Notes: generated by a model from the sequence alone, not told the origin. 64,000 nucleotides of DNA from Tolypothrix sp. NIES-4075 (GCF_002218085.1 NZ_BDUC01000004.1:717792-781791); one strand, 5' to 3'; shown: positions 1-9,467, counted from the first letter of the stretch. Numbers and translations are program-made.

Positions 1-1860
1 TCTTATTATTTGGAGTTATTATATAAAGTTGGGCAAGCTTATGATTTTGAACTTCAAAATAACTGGTATCAGCTGACAGATGAGCAGCGTCAAGTTATTT
101 TGTATGGGGAAGAAACCGCAGAACAAAATAAGCACAGTTACAAAGGGGCAATTCCGATTTTACAGCGACAGTATGAAGGTGGTTCGGAATTAATTAAGCA
201 GAAATTAGAGCAGTATTTAGTAGATCAACCGTGTGAAGTTTGCCACGGAAAGCGGTTAAAACCGGAAGCTTTAGCGGTGCGGTTGGGACAATATCGCATG
301 TTAGATTTAAGTGGTGTATCGATTCGCGATTGTCGCCAGAAAGTTGATGAATTAAAATTGAGCGATCGCCAATTGCAAATCGCTGATTTAGTCCTGCGAG
401 AAATTAAATCTAGATTGCAATTTTTACTCGATGTCGGATTAGATTATCTCACCCTTGACCGTCCAGCAATGACGCTTTCCGGTGGAGAAGCGCAACGAAT
501 TCGTTTAGCAACTCAAATTGGTTCTGGTTTAACAGGAGTTCTCTACGTTTTAGATGAACCAAGTATCGGTTTGCATCAAAGAGATAATGGACGCTTGCTG
601 CGAACTTTAACTAAACTACGCGATTTGGGTAATACGTTAATTGTAGTTGAGCATGATGAAGAAACAATTCGTGCAGCTAACCACATTGTTGATATTGGTC
701 CCGGTGCTGGAATTCACGGCGGATATATAATTGCTCAAGGTGATTTACAAGCATTATTAACAGCAGAAAAATCCTTAACTGGTGCGTATTTATCGGGACG
801 AAGAGTAATTGAAACTCCAGCAGAAAGACGCCAAGGAAATGGGCGAAGTTTGATAATTCAAAATGCCCATCGCAACAACTTAAAAAATATCGATGTAGAA
901 ATTCCTCTAGGTAAACTTGTTGCTGTTACTGGTGTTTCTGGTTCGGGAAAATCTACTTTAATTAACGAATTACTTTATCCAGCATTGCAACATCAACTGA
1001 CAAAAAAAGTTCCTTTGCCCAAACATTTACAGGGAATTAAGGGATTAAATGCTGTTGATAAAGCAATTGTAATTGACCAATCGCCAATTGGACGCACGCC
1101 GCGTTCTAATCCTGCAACTTATACAGGCGTTTTTGACGTGATTCGCGAAGTATTCTCGCAAACAGTAGAAGCTAAAGCGAGAGGTTACAAACCCGGACAA
1201 TTTTCTTTCAACGTTAAAGGTGGACGTTGTGAAGCTTGTAGCGGACAGGGTGTAAACGTCATTGAAATGAACTTTTTGCCAGATGTTTACGTGCAATGCG
1301 AAGTTTGCAAAGGTGCAAGATATAACCGAGAAACTTTGCAAGTAAAGTACAAAGATAAGTCTATTTCTGATGTTCTCAATATGACAGTTGAGGAAAGTTT
1401 AGACTTTTTCCAAAATATTCCCAAAGCTTTTACTCGCTTACAAACTTTAGTTGATGTGGGACTAGGTTACATTCAACTAGGACAACCGGCAACAACTTTA
1501 TCTGGTGGAGAAGCGCAGCGAGTGAAATTAGCCACTGAATTATCACGTCGCGCTACAGGAAAGACGCTTTATTTAATCGATGAACCGACTACAGGTTTAT
1601 CTTTTTACGATGTCCACAAATTGTTAGATGTGTTGCAACGTTTGGTAGATAAAGGAAATTCAATTTTAGTAATTGAACACAATTTAGATGTGATTCGTTG
1701 TTCTGACTGGTTGATAGATTTGGGTCCCGAAGGTGGTGATAAAGGAGGAGAAATTATTGCAGCGGGGACACCAGAAGAAGTAGCGAAGAATCCGAAGTCT
1801 TATACTGGGCAATATTTGCAGCAAGTTTTGCAACAGTATCCAGCAAGTAAGGTAGGTTAG
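1..1860 (+). CDS. uvrA: UvrABC excinuclease subunit A (3' part; 5' end outside window)
   Basis: This is the C-terminal two thirds (about 619 aa) of the DNA-damage recognition ATPase of nucleotide excision repair; full-length UvrA is about 940-970 aa. The frame is open to base 1, so the gene begins before the window. Visible in order: the first zinc-site half CEVCHGKRLKPEA, ABC signature LSGGEAQRIRLA, Walker B region VLYVLDEPSIGLH, the second Walker A GVSGSGKSTL, a second zinc module with CEAC and CEVC pairs about 20 residues apart, a second signature LSGGEAQRVKLA and Walker B TLYLIDEPTTGL. The second ATPase half is therefore complete. No truncation or frameshift is seen apart from the window edge. 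It sits alone, followed by a convergent HNH fragment. Confidence 0.97.
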   Translation, partial: SYYLELLYKVGQAYDFELQNNWYQLTDEQRQVILYGEETAEQNKHSYKGAIPILQRQYEGGSELIKQKLEQYLVDQPCEVCHGKRLKPEALAVRLGQYRMLDLSGVSIRDCRQKVDELKLSDRQLQIADLVLREIKSRLQFLLDVGLDYLTLDRPAMTLSGGEAQRIRLATQIGSGLTGVLYVLDEPSIGLHQRDNGRLLRTLTKLRDLGNTLIVVEHDEETIRAANHIVDIGPGAGIHGGYIIAQGDLQALLTAEKSLTGAYLSGRRVIETPAERRQGNGRSLIIQNAHRNNLKNIDVEIPLGKLVAVTGVSGSGKSTLINELLYPALQHQLTKKVPLPKHLQGIKGLNAVDKAIVIDQSPIGRTPRSNPATYTGVFDVIREVFSQTVEAKARGYKPGQFSFNVKGGRCEACSGQGVNVIEMNFLPDVYVQCEVCKGARYNRETLQVKYKDKSISDVLNMTVEESLDFFQNIPKAFTRLQTLVDVGLGYIQLGQPATTLSGGEAQRVKLATELSRRATGKTLYLIDEPTTGLSFYDVHKLLDVLQRLVDKGNSILVIEHNLDVIRCSDWLIDLGPEGGDKGGEIIAAGTPEEVAKNPKSYTGQYLQQVLQQYPASKVG

Positions 1861-1915
1861 TGAAACGTAACGCACCTGACATCTACATCTAATTTCATGG
1901 CTGGCTTGGGAATAT

Positions 1916-2233
1916 TTAATTTTTGAATGTTGTATTGCAATATGGGTGAGTCAACTGTGCATTATCTAAAGTACCTAAGCCACCATCTGCTTTTCTTTTA
2001 ATGTGATCTATAGAGTTAATGCGACTGGGGAGATAGCCATTACAGATTTTACATCGTGGAGAACCAGGTAAAGCATCTCTGATAAAAGCTGCTGCTTTTG
2101 TTTCTCGTGAAAATTCTTTGCCTGGGGTATCGCTTGTATTACTTCTAGTTTTAGTTTTTAAAGTGCCAAAACCTTTTTCTTTTTCAGCAATTATTTCCTT
2201 GATAACATTTTTCTTATCTGTTTTTTGAGACAA
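1916..2233 (-). CDS. HNH endonuclease domain protein, probable C-terminal fragment
   Basis: This is a 105-aa protein with an HNH nuclease core: a CKIC zinc knuckle, then the SIDHIKRKADGGLGTLDN box and a terminal HPYCN motif. I remember this arrangement at the C-terminus of larger DUF262-type HNH proteins. Only a TTG start is available and the N-terminal 40 residues are low-complexity and lysine-rich. It may therefore be the tail of a larger nuclease whose 5' part has been lost. It could have a role in restriction or mobile-element biology, but function cannot be told from the sequence. It is convergent with uvrA. Confidence 0.6.
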   Translation of the reverse strand: MSQKTDKKNVIKEIIAEKEKGFGTLKTKTRSNTSDTPGKEFSRETKAAAFIRDALPGSPRCKICNGYLPSRINSIDHIKRKADGGLGTLDNAQLTHPYCNTTFKN

Positions 2234-2446
2234 TTATTACACCTAAATTACAACTTATAAATCTAACTCTTAACAGATTTGAAAGCATCTATGCTACTAC
2301 TGATGGTCAACCAATCCACGCTGATGGACAAGTAAACTTCGACGTTGGGAGGATTATAGAACATGAACTTGAAGGTTTAACATGTGAAATATATGGTTAT
2401 GTACAGCTTTGAAAGCGATCGCCACTGTAACGCCAGCGTACAACTT

Positions 2447-2851
2447 TTAATCTAAAATAAATAAACTCGCATCAACGTGAAAAAACTCTCCCAAAGCCTT
2501 GGCTTGTTCTAAAGTAATTTCTAATTCACTATTAATAACCTTAGCAACAATCTCACTCGATCCAAAAACTTCTCCTAAATCAGCCGATGACAAACCTCTA
2601 GCTTCCATCAAATGAAGAAGTCTTGAATGTGGTGTAGAAGTATTAAGTTGATAATGCTTATCTTCAAAATCCTCAATCAGTTTGACAAATAATTCCAACA
2701 AAGTATCTTCTTCAGGAGTGATATTAGGACGAGATAGTAGTTCTTCAACAATCTCTAAGAATTTATCGTTTTCCGCTTCTGTCTTAATAATCCTAGGCTG
2801 ATATTTAGATAGTAATTGACTATAAATTTCTGGGTTAATAGTAAGGGTCAT
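2447..2851 (-). CDS. higA: HigA-family antitoxin (HTH)
   Basis: This is the antitoxin of a type II toxin-antitoxin pair, predicted to bind HigB and repress the shared operon through its C-terminal helix-turn-helix (residues around SSADLGEVFGSSEIVAKVIN). I chose the ATG at 2851, giving the usual HigA beginning MTLTINPEIY. ATGs at 2872 and 2881 are also in frame and would lengthen it by 7-10 residues. The gene overlaps the end of the toxin gene by 17 bases, so the two are translationally coupled. Toxin-first order is the HigBA arrangement. Confidence 0.85.
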   Translation of the reverse strand: MTLTINPEIYSQLLSKYQPRIIKTEAENDKFLEIVEELLSRPNITPEEDTLLELFVKLIEDFEDKHYQLNTSTPHSRLLHLMEARGLSSADLGEVFGSSEIVAKVINSELEITLEQAKALGEFFHVDASLFILD

Positions 2852-3134
2852 TTTTCCAGTTGTCTTTGTCATATTCCGCATGAGTCAAAACATATTTTAT
2901 GTAAATGACCTGCTTTTCATAGCTGATGCTAGCAATTAAGCGATATTTGTTACCTTTAATATTAAAAATTGTAAAGTTGCTAATCGCTTCAGCTTGAGGA
3001 TAAACTGCTTGAACTTCTACCAAATTACCCCAGTTTGCTTTACTAGCAATTATGTACCAGTCATCGAGCGCATCACAGCAATCAGCGTGTTGTTTGCAAA
3101 AATTTCTTAGCTTTTTACGACTGATGATGTGCAT
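2835..3134 (-). CDS. higB: HigB-family mRNA interferase toxin
   Basis: This is a 99-aa ribosome-associated mRNA endonuclease toxin of the HigB family (RelE-like fold). Family landmarks are the start MHIISRKKLRNF, the middle FTIFNIKGNKYRLIA and the C-terminal VLTHAEYDKDNWK. It is full length and intact. It lies first in the operon and overlaps the antitoxin gene. About 125 bases of apparently non-coding sequence separate it from the next upstream gene on the same strand, so a self-controlled promoter is likely there. Confidence 0.88.
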   Translation of the reverse strand: MHIISRKKLRNFCKQHADCCDALDDWYIIASKANWGNLVEVQAVYPQAEAISNFTIFNIKGNKYRLIASISYEKQVIYIKYVLTHAEYDKDNWKNDPYY

Positions 3135-3260
3135 TAAGTTATCATCTCAACGTTTCCCACAAGTCTTGCTTCTAAGATTGCAAATCTTCCTCAAGCTCTT
3201 GCCAACAGCCTATCATATCTTGAGCCAAGTAATCATCAAGTCGAATAACCGTAAATCATC

Positions 3261-3548
3261 CTATGCCATGCGTGCTAAAGCTAAATCACGAATTAACGGA
3301 ACTCTAGAACCAATGTAAGCACTGATTGCGCTGGTTTCTTCACTGGTGAGAAACTTCTTGTTTTCCAACTGCCTAAGTAACTGCTGAATTAGTTCCGCAT
3401 CATTGAATCCCAAAAGAATATTGGTCTGGGTTTCCTCAATCACAAGCCAAATCTGACGTAATGTCGAAGAGTTCATCGGATATATCCCCACTGCTACAGC
3501 TTGTTCTCTGGTATAAGCATAACATTGCTTTCCAGAATCTAAAGACAA
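3261..3548 (-). CDS. Small conserved-looking hypothetical protein
   Basis: A 95-aa frame from a TTG; an in-frame ATG at 3476 would give 71 aa (starting MNSSTLRQIWLVIEETQ). It is soluble and helix-rich, with no signal peptide, TM segment or known motif. The part from MNSS onward, with ETQTNILLGFNDAELIQQLLRQLENKKFL, looks like a genuine folded protein. I do not recognise the family. It is upstream of and co-directional with higBA and could belong to the same accessory region. The stretch 3135-3260 has a short coding-looking remnant on the minus strand (ending CWQELEEDLQS) but no intact gene. Confidence 0.45.
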   Translation of the reverse strand: MSLDSGKQCYAYTREQAVAVGIYPMNSSTLRQIWLVIEETQTNILLGFNDAELIQQLLRQLENKKFLTSEETSAISAYIGSRVPLIRDLALARMA

Positions 3549-3612
3549 TCTTAAGATATATAATTTGCCGAAAACCTGAAACTACGCAAAAGTTAACTAA
3601 TTAGATGAAAAT

Positions 3613-4047
3613 CTAAGGTTTGCCGTCTCCTCCTTTGCGGATAAACTGGCTCAAAATCTCACTGGGTTTGCGATCCCAGGTGTCGATATGCTCATATATG
3701 AGATTATCTGAGTTCAGTTTGTAAGTAGAGCAGCCATTAAAAAGTATACGCGCTTTCCAAGGAACACGCAAAATACCGCGAACCGTCCACTTTGCTAAAA
3801 TCGTATCTTCAGCTTTCTGCTGCACGTCATGCAGGTCGAAATAAATCTGCGTAAAAAATAATTTAGCGTGAAATCGCAAAGTCCAAAAGATAATCCGATA
3901 GTTGAATTTGCCTTTAAATTTATTTACCGGGTCGCGAAAATAGATATCTTGGCTATATATGTCGTAGGAAATATCTTGCTGAAAAAGCGTTGGTAAATCG
4001 TGTTTGAGAGTTTTGATTATTTCTTGCATTTTATATTGATCTTTCAT
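3613..4047 (-). CDS. DUF2358 family protein (NTF2-like)
   Basis: A 144-aa protein fitting the DUF2358 family common in cyanobacteria and plastids: an early DLPTLFQQDISYDIYSQDIYFRDPVNKFKG stretch, an R/W-rich core, and TYKLNSDNLIYEHIDTWDR near the C-terminus. The fold is expected to be NTF2-like (cone-shaped alpha/beta). No enzymatic function is established. The ATG at 4047 was used; a second ATG lies six codons in. It is transcribed away from the LptA-like gene. Confidence 0.75.
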   Translation of the reverse strand: MKDQYKMQEIIKTLKHDLPTLFQQDISYDIYSQDIYFRDPVNKFKGKFNYRIIFWTLRFHAKLFFTQIYFDLHDVQQKAEDTILAKWTVRGILRVPWKARILFNGCSTYKLNSDNLIYEHIDTWDRKPSEILSQFIRKGGDGKP

Positions 4048-4240
4048 GCGATCGCCCGATAAATTTGCTCACATCACCTACAAAAATGATAAAAATTAAT
4101 CCTGTAAATCTAATGATAAGATAGCTAATCATAAAAATATTTTATACATATAACTTTAGTTCCATTTATATAATTACCGATATGTGATAAATTCACAGCA
4201 GACAAACGAAAAAAATAGCGTTTTCCAGCAAGATTTAATT

Positions 4241-4639
4241 ATGACTTCCCTATCTATTCGGCGTGTTGTTTTGTCTTTCTTACTGCCGGCAAGTTTAACC
4301 ACTGTAACTTCACTTTCTCTAATCATAAACAGTGTTGGCGCTCAACAGCTAGACACACAGCCATCAGCGACGACATCTATCAACCAATCAACTGCACCAG
4401 TTGCGGATGTGTATATTTGGCAAGGTAATGTTAAGTTCGATTTCAAAGCAGCAAAGATTAATGCCACAGCAGATAAAGCTGAAGTATTCCCTAAAGAACG
4501 TAAAGTTGTTTTGACTGGGAATGTAAAAATCCTTCAAAACGGAAAAATTCAGGAAACTGATACAGTAACGTATTTGTTTAAGTACCAAGACAAATTTAAC
4601 TTGACTGCCGATAAAGTGATAGCATCAAATTTAAAGTAA
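4241..4639 (+). CDS. LptA/OstA-like exported protein
   Basis: A roughly 132-aa secreted protein with one OstA/LptA-type beta-jellyroll segment. LptA-family proteins bridge lipopolysaccharide to the outer membrane. I chose the ATG at 4241 because it places a signal peptide at the N-terminus (basic SIRRVV, hydrophobic LSFLLPASLTTVTSLSLII, cleavage near VGAQQ). A GTG at 4184 would bury that signal behind 19 polar residues. The domain reads VYIWQGNVKFDFKAAKINAT, ADKAEVFPKERKVVLTGNVK and NLTADKVIAS, the repeating pattern of the family. The gene is isolated. Confidence 0.72.
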   Translation: MTSLSIRRVVLSFLLPASLTTVTSLSLIINSVGAQQLDTQPSATTSINQSTAPVADVYIWQGNVKFDFKAAKINATADKAEVFPKERKVVLTGNVKILQNGKIQETDTVTYLFKYQDKFNLTADKVIASNLK

Positions 4640-4709
4640 TCGACACATGTTTGGTAGTTATGGCTTCAGCCCTATAGATTATTCAAAGTTAGGACGGCTG
4701 AAGCCCTCA

Positions 4710-5861
4710 CTACGAAATATTTCTCCAAAACTTAAGCAAATTCTGCCAATTGGAAGATGGCTTGCTGTTGCTAACAGCAACGTTACTCAAATCGGATAAA
4801 GAGGGAAATGAGGCATTTTGAGCATAAGCATTATTTTGCAATACCTTAGCGAGGGCGTTGTTATTGTCTCGCAAACCTTCGTAAAAAAAGAATACCTCTC
4901 CAGAAATACCGCGATCGCGATTGTACTCGATTGCCTGCATCAGATATTCTGGACTTATCGAGTAGTTTCCCAGCTTGATTAAAATTCCCGGTGCTAACCT
5001 CGGTGACATCACTGCAAATTGCTTTTTTACCAACTGGTCGATAATAGATTTATAACTTAGGAAATCACGGCGATAAACCTGCGGGTGGATTGTATCTACT
5101 ATTTTCTGTTCTAGCCATTTGGGAGAGTCTTGCAAATATTCCTTCAATGCCCAATCATGAATATTTGGAGCCATCGATACCAAAAGGTTGGGATTTACCG
5201 CTTTGACTTTTTGATAAAGACGCGCTAAAAAGTCAGTGAGAATATTTGCTCGCCATTCCAACCATTGCTTATCCTGAGGGTTTCGTGGCGGATTTTTCCG
5301 AAATTGCTGGTGATAACGTTTTACAGTTAATTGGTCGTAACCTCCTTCAGAAGGCAAAGCTGGCAGGCGATCGTCTCCTTGAATACCATCAACATCATAA
5401 TTCTTGACAACTTCCAAAACCAAGTTAAACATAAAATTTTGCACTTGGGGGTCAAGGGAATTCAACCACTCAAAGCCGTTTTTATTGACTAAATTGCCAT
5501 CGCGATCGCGTGCAGCCCATTCAGGTTTTTTTGCTAGCAGCATTCCCCCATTCAAATTGTAGGAACTGGCAAAGCCGTATTCAAACCAAGGAATGACTTT
5601 TAGCCCCACCCGACGTGCTTCTGCGATCGCTTCAGCTAAAGGATCGCGATCGACAAAAAGCGGATCAATTTCCACACCAAAAGTCTGCCGCATCACTTTA
5701 CTAGGATACAGCGTTAGCGCCTTAGTCCAAACCACCGGAAATACTACATTAAATCCCGTTTGGGCGAGGAAATCCATCGCTTCAGCAATGCGTTCCCTTG
5801 ACTTGAAAACCTTACTTCCAGTAGTAGTAAGCCAAACGCCCCGCGTTTCAATTATTGTCAT
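4710..5861 (-). CDS. GHL10-type glycosyl hydrolase-like protein (DUF187/YngK family)
   Basis: A 383-aa TIM-barrel protein of the glycosyl-hydrolase-like 10 family. It begins RGVWLTTTGSKVF and has FNVVFPVVW, KVIPWFEYGF and the probable active-site loop GIQGDDRLPALPSEGGYD. No signal peptide is visible. Family members are thought to act on cell-envelope glycans, but the substrate is unknown. A clear paralogue lies at 39405-40658 and shares all these blocks; that copy carries an extra C-terminal peptidoglycan-binding module, which this one lacks (its tail is Ser/Asn-rich). Confidence 0.85.
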   Translation of the reverse strand: MTIIETRGVWLTTTGSKVFKSRERIAEAMDFLAQTGFNVVFPVVWTKALTLYPSKVMRQTFGVEIDPLFVDRDPLAEAIAEARRVGLKVIPWFEYGFASSYNLNGGMLLAKKPEWAARDRDGNLVNKNGFEWLNSLDPQVQNFMFNLVLEVVKNYDVDGIQGDDRLPALPSEGGYDQLTVKRYHQQFRKNPPRNPQDKQWLEWRANILTDFLARLYQKVKAVNPNLLVSMAPNIHDWALKEYLQDSPKWLEQKIVDTIHPQVYRRDFLSYKSIIDQLVKKQFAVMSPRLAPGILIKLGNYSISPEYLMQAIEYNRDRGISGEVFFFYEGLRDNNNALAKVLQNNAYAQNASFPSLSDLSNVAVSNSKPSSNWQNLLKFWRNIS

Positions 5862-5965
5862 TTTCTAAAACACCAAAATTCTCAGCGCCGCACTTTTTAT
5901 ATCATTTCACTTCAGGCTAACAACATTTAAATTTTTTAACTTATTTCTGATAAAAATTTCACAAT

Positions 5966-6781
5966 TTAAGGCGTGATTAATTGACGATATCGCGCCTGTA
6001 TCACCATATAAATACCATAAGCTACCAAGCCTAAGGCTACAATACCCAAAAGCCAGGGTCCGTATGGTTGTTGCGCTAGCGTTTGTAACGCCTCATCTAA
6101 ACCTCCCGCTGCACTAGCGTCAGACTGCCTTGCGGCACTAATTAAAAACCAACCGATAATGCAGAATACTATACCCCGTGCCGCTAAACCAAATCTGCAA
6201 ATTGCCATTACCCACTGGCGTTCTTTATTGCTTAACTCAGTTAAATTAAGTTCTTTACGAAATTTGCCGCTAAAAGCTATATAAAACTGATAAAAACCTA
6301 AACCGATTACAAATGCTCCCGCAGTTCCAACTAACCATTGACCAAAGGGTTGAGAAAGTAAACGCCCTGTCCAATCTTCGGTGGAATTACTATTACCACC
6401 ACTGCCCGAACCGAGGATGATTTTTACAGCGGTTAAAGCTAATGAAGCATAAATCAAACCATTAGCTGCGTAACCAATTCGCTGTGCCAAACCTTTGGCA
6501 TCAGTGCCTTTGTTTTCTGGGTCTTTAATTGCCTGTACAAAACGCCAAATTACAAATCCAATCAAGCCGATCGCAACTAACAAAAGCAAAAATTTACCGA
6601 ATGGCTGATTGACAATTGTCTGGAGAGCGCCTTTAGTATCAGTTGTTCTACCACCTGTGCCAAAAGCTGTCTGCGCTGCTAGTAGCCCAACAGTACCGTA
6701 AACTACTCCTTTTGATGCATAGCCAAATCGCGCCAGTCGCTCGACCCACATTGAAGTATGGTGTGTCAGCTGTTGTGTCAT
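5966..6781 (-). CDS. DUF1206 integral membrane protein
   Basis: A 271-aa protein made of three repeats of about 85 residues, each starting with a basic/aromatic RFGYASKGVVYGTVG-like motif (RIGYAANGLIYASLA, RFGLAARGIVFCIIG) and ending with a second hydrophobic segment after QPFGKFLL, QPFGQWLV or QPYGPWLL. This gives six TM helices in total, the DUF1206 architecture. The function is unknown. The short spacer to the divergent hydrolase gene at 6986 probably holds both promoters. Confidence 0.88.
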   Translation of the reverse strand: MTQQLTHHTSMWVERLARFGYASKGVVYGTVGLLAAQTAFGTGGRTTDTKGALQTIVNQPFGKFLLLLVAIGLIGFVIWRFVQAIKDPENKGTDAKGLAQRIGYAANGLIYASLALTAVKIILGSGSGGNSNSTEDWTGRLLSQPFGQWLVGTAGAFVIGLGFYQFYIAFSGKFRKELNLTELSNKERQWVMAICRFGLAARGIVFCIIGWFLISAARQSDASAAGGLDEALQTLAQQPYGPWLLGIVALGLVAYGIYMVIQARYRQLITP

Positions 6782-6985
6782 GGTAGTTGAGGAGAATTGT
6801 GTTTATGTTTTTAGCAAGTTCTACCTATAATTTGCATCTATCTTTGGGCGAATTTTATCATGCTAATCCTAAAATCTTCCTTTAATAATACTGTCTTTAA
6901 ATAGAGGTGATAACACAGAATACAAAACTATCATTCAAACATCTGTTACATTATCAGCCTGTATTTTCCTTCACCTCAATTAATT

Positions 6986-7852
6986 ATGTCTTTTATCAAA
7001 GATTCTTTGCAGCACGAATACATCACGACTAACGGAATTAAACTGCATTACGTCACTCAGGGGGAAGGTCCTTTGATGTTAATGTTGCATGGATTTCCGG
7101 AATTTTGGTATTCTTGGCGGCATCAAATACCTGAATTTGCTGCATATTATAAAGTCGTTGCTCTTGATTTGCGCGGCTACAATGATAGCGACAAACCAAA
7201 AGAGCAATCAGCTTATGTGATGGATGAATTTGTCAAAGATATCAAAGGAGTAATTCAAGGATTGGGATATGAAAAGTGTGTTTTAGTCGGACATGATTGG
7301 GGAGGAGCGATCGCCTGGAATTTCGCTTACGATTATCCGGCAATGGTTGAGCGATTAATAATACTTAATCTGCCTCACCCCGCCAAGTTTGCCCAAGGTT
7401 TCCGCACTCCTCAACAGTTGCTACGTAGTTCTTATGTCTTCTTTTTCCAATTGCCTTTAATACCGGAATTATTAATTCAAAGCGGAGATTATCAACTAGT
7501 TGAAATGGCTTTTAAAGCTATGGCAATTAATAAAAGTGCTTTCACCAAAGCTGATATCGACGCTTATAAAAACGCCGCAGGCAAACGCGGTGCTTTAACT
7601 CCAATGTTAAACTATTACCGCAACGTTTTTCAGCAAAGATTAACAGAACCAAATTGGGGTATTTTAGAAGTACCAACTTTAATGATTTGGGGAGAAAAAG
7701 ATATAGCGCTGGGTAAGGAACTAACTTACGGAACAGAAGCTTATGTGAGAGACTTTCAAATCAAATATATTCCTAATTGTAGTCATTGGGTGCAGCAAGA
7801 GCAGCCTGAGTTAGTTAATCAGTATATGCGAGATTTTTTGTATATAAAATAA
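6986..7852 (+). CDS. Alpha/beta hydrolase, epoxide-hydrolase/haloalkane-dehalogenase-like
   Basis: A 288-aa alpha/beta-fold hydrolase. The oxyanion segment HGFPEFWYSWRHQIP, the nucleophile elbow GHDWGG (Asp104, as in epoxide hydrolases and dehalogenases rather than Ser esterases), ALDLRGYNDSDKP, and the catalytic His267 in PNCSHWVQQEQPE are all present; the acid is probably in IWGEKDIALG. It is cytoplasmic, with no signal peptide. The natural substrate cannot be read from the sequence; epoxides, including fatty-acid epoxides, are typical for the subgroup. A hairpin follows it at 7879. Confidence 0.88.
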   Translation: MSFIKDSLQHEYITTNGIKLHYVTQGEGPLMLMLHGFPEFWYSWRHQIPEFAAYYKVVALDLRGYNDSDKPKEQSAYVMDEFVKDIKGVIQGLGYEKCVLVGHDWGGAIAWNFAYDYPAMVERLIILNLPHPAKFAQGFRTPQQLLRSSYVFFFQLPLIPELLIQSGDYQLVEMAFKAMAINKSAFTKADIDAYKNAAGKRGALTPMLNYYRNVFQQRLTEPNWGILEVPTLMIWGEKDIALGKELTYGTEAYVRDFQIKYIPNCSHWVQQEQPELVNQYMRDFLYIK

Positions 7853-7878
7853 CGAATAAACTGATAATTTCTTTTGGG

Positions 7879-7896
7879 AGAAGAGAATTCTCTTCT
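7879..7896. terminator. Palindromic hairpin after the hydrolase gene
   Basis: A perfect 18-base palindrome (AGAAGAGAATTCTCTTCT) begins 27 bases after the stop of the hydrolase gene. It is followed by only a weak T-run (CTAATTTTATT), so it may be a terminator or an mRNA-stabilising hairpin. Confidence 0.5.
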
Positions 7897-8243
7897 CTCT
7901 ACCTAATTTTATTGATACTATAAACTAAATCAAGAAACTGCCTATTTACTTAGGAATAAATACTCATGAGTATTGACAATCAATTATGTCGAATAATTTA
8001 TAATCTTAAAAATATTTAACAAAAGAAATTTATTGAGGTTAGCTAATCATCCGGAACTGAAAAAGCAACAGTATTTATCAAAATTTTATCTATTGAATCT
8101 ATAGCATTTCAGTATCATTACAAAAGCCGAGATATATCACAAATTAATTGTGTAGTCAATCTGTATCCTTAAGGAATTTAGTGAGATAATAGAAATCGTG
8201 AGGAACAGAACGGATGCAACTGATGTTGCAAAGAGGAAGAATT
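7897..8243. other. Intergenic region upstream of the pentapeptide gene
   Basis: AT-rich, no coding potential on either strand. The ribosome-binding site AGAGGAAGA just before the ATG at 8244 is the only clear signal. A promoter is expected here but no convincing -35/-10 pair was picked. Confidence 0.4.
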
Positions 8244-8699
8244 ATGAAACTTAAGCTATTAGCAGCTTTAATCTTGGCAACTCCCCTATTTTTTGCGAAT
8301 GTAGTTAACGCTAAAAATCCGCAGGATTTACAAAAACTGCTTACAACTGGGGAATGTGTTAAGTGCAATCTATCAGGAGCCAACCTCAGTGGTGCTCATT
8401 TAATTGGTGCTGACTTGAGAGAAGCAAATCTTGAAGGAGCCAACCTCAAAGGTGCAAATCTTGAAGGGGCTGATTTAACTAGTGCCAATTTGGGTGGTGC
8501 TAACTTAAGTTCGGCTTATCTCACCAATGTCAATTTTAAGCAAGCTAATCTGAATGCAGCAAATTTGACTAAGGCGACAATCCATGATTCTAATGTGTAT
8601 CAAGCATCAATGAACGATCTAAATATCGCTGATGCTGACATATTTTATACAGGCATCGGTATCGGGGGCGAAGATGCACAGATTCCCGATTGGCGCTAA
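8244..8699 (+). CDS. Exported pentapeptide-repeat protein
   Basis: A 151-aa protein. The start at 8244 is preferred over an upstream in-frame ATG at 8214 because it follows AGAGGAAGA at proper spacing and yields a clean signal peptide (MKLKLLAALILATPLFFANVVNA, shown in parts: basic start, hydrophobic core, A-x-A site). After a short CVKCNL motif come about 15 A(N/D)LxG-type pentapeptides, which form a right-handed quadrilateral beta helix. The protein probably works in the thylakoid lumen or periplasm; the partner is unknown. It is full length. Confidence 0.85.
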   Translation: MKLKLLAALILATPLFFANVVNAKNPQDLQKLLTTGECVKCNLSGANLSGAHLIGADLREANLEGANLKGANLEGADLTSANLGGANLSSAYLTNVNFKQANLNAANLTKATIHDSNVYQASMNDLNIADADIFYTGIGIGGEDAQIPDWR

Positions 8700-8751
8700 G
8701 TTGAATTTGGCTGGCATTTCAAAATAAAATACAGGCTGGCGGTTTTTAGGG

Positions 8752-8780
8752 GTAGAGACGTTCCACCGGAACGTCTCTAC
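8752..8780. repeat. Interspersed palindrome, GTAGAGACGTTCC type
   Basis: The 29-base inverted repeat has arms GTAGAGACGTTCC and GGAACGTCTCTAC. The same arms recur at 16037-16066 and 62520-62548, and related GTAGAGACGCG palindromes lie at 42763, 44203, 46285 and 58513. It is a dispersed repeat family; here it could also act as the terminator of the pentapeptide gene. Confidence 0.85.
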
Positions 8781-9467
8781 TTGCTGTTTGCAAGCATTAT
8801 CCTTAAAGCCGCCTGTTTTTTTGGCTGTGATTGGTGCGAAAAATGTATCAGGGATATATTCACAGTTGGGAGCGCAAAACATATCCTAAGTAGCGATAAT
8901 TCATGAATTATCGCACTCGTAAATTAAGGTACTGACAAGGTTTTTTGCCTAAGTCCTAATGTTTATTCAAAGATTGAGTCGAATAGACTTAGGTTTTGAA
9001 AGCGCTGGAAATACTACGTAATAGTAAAAAAGTCAAGATGTGCAGGGAGAAAAATTTTTCTGATGCCTGAATCTTAATACTAATGAGTTAATTGACGATC
9101 GCAGCGACGACTGGCTTTAATATCGTGTAAAATCGGCGTTTAGACTTGTATAAGTAAGAGGTGGACTGATTTTCGCATGATTTGTACTGATTTGAGGGCG
9201 ATCGCTCTTAACTTACAGTCAGGTTGGGTAACTGCCTTCAAATAAATTCGAGTTGGAGAAGAGTGAAATCAACGAATGAATCCTCACTTTGAAGCGCAAA
9301 GCTGCCTTCTAACTTATATCGTCCTACTGGGTTTCTACCTTGTAGTCGATGAAGTAGTAGAAAGACGCAATTATGGTGATAGCAAACCGAAACTTTTTTG
9401 TACTCTATAATCAGTCGTGCTGATTGGTTGTAACTGTCCGGATGAGAGTCACTCAACTGTAAAAATT
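8781..9467. other. Intergenic region, no intact gene seen
   Basis: About 690 bases without a convincing gene. A minus-strand frame at 9238-9456 ends in GRYKLEGSFALQSEDSFVDFTLLQLEF, which has a coding flavour and might be a remnant, but it has no recognised domain. A HIP1 site lies at about 9199. The promoter of the CAAD gene must lie at the right-hand end. Confidence 0.35.
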
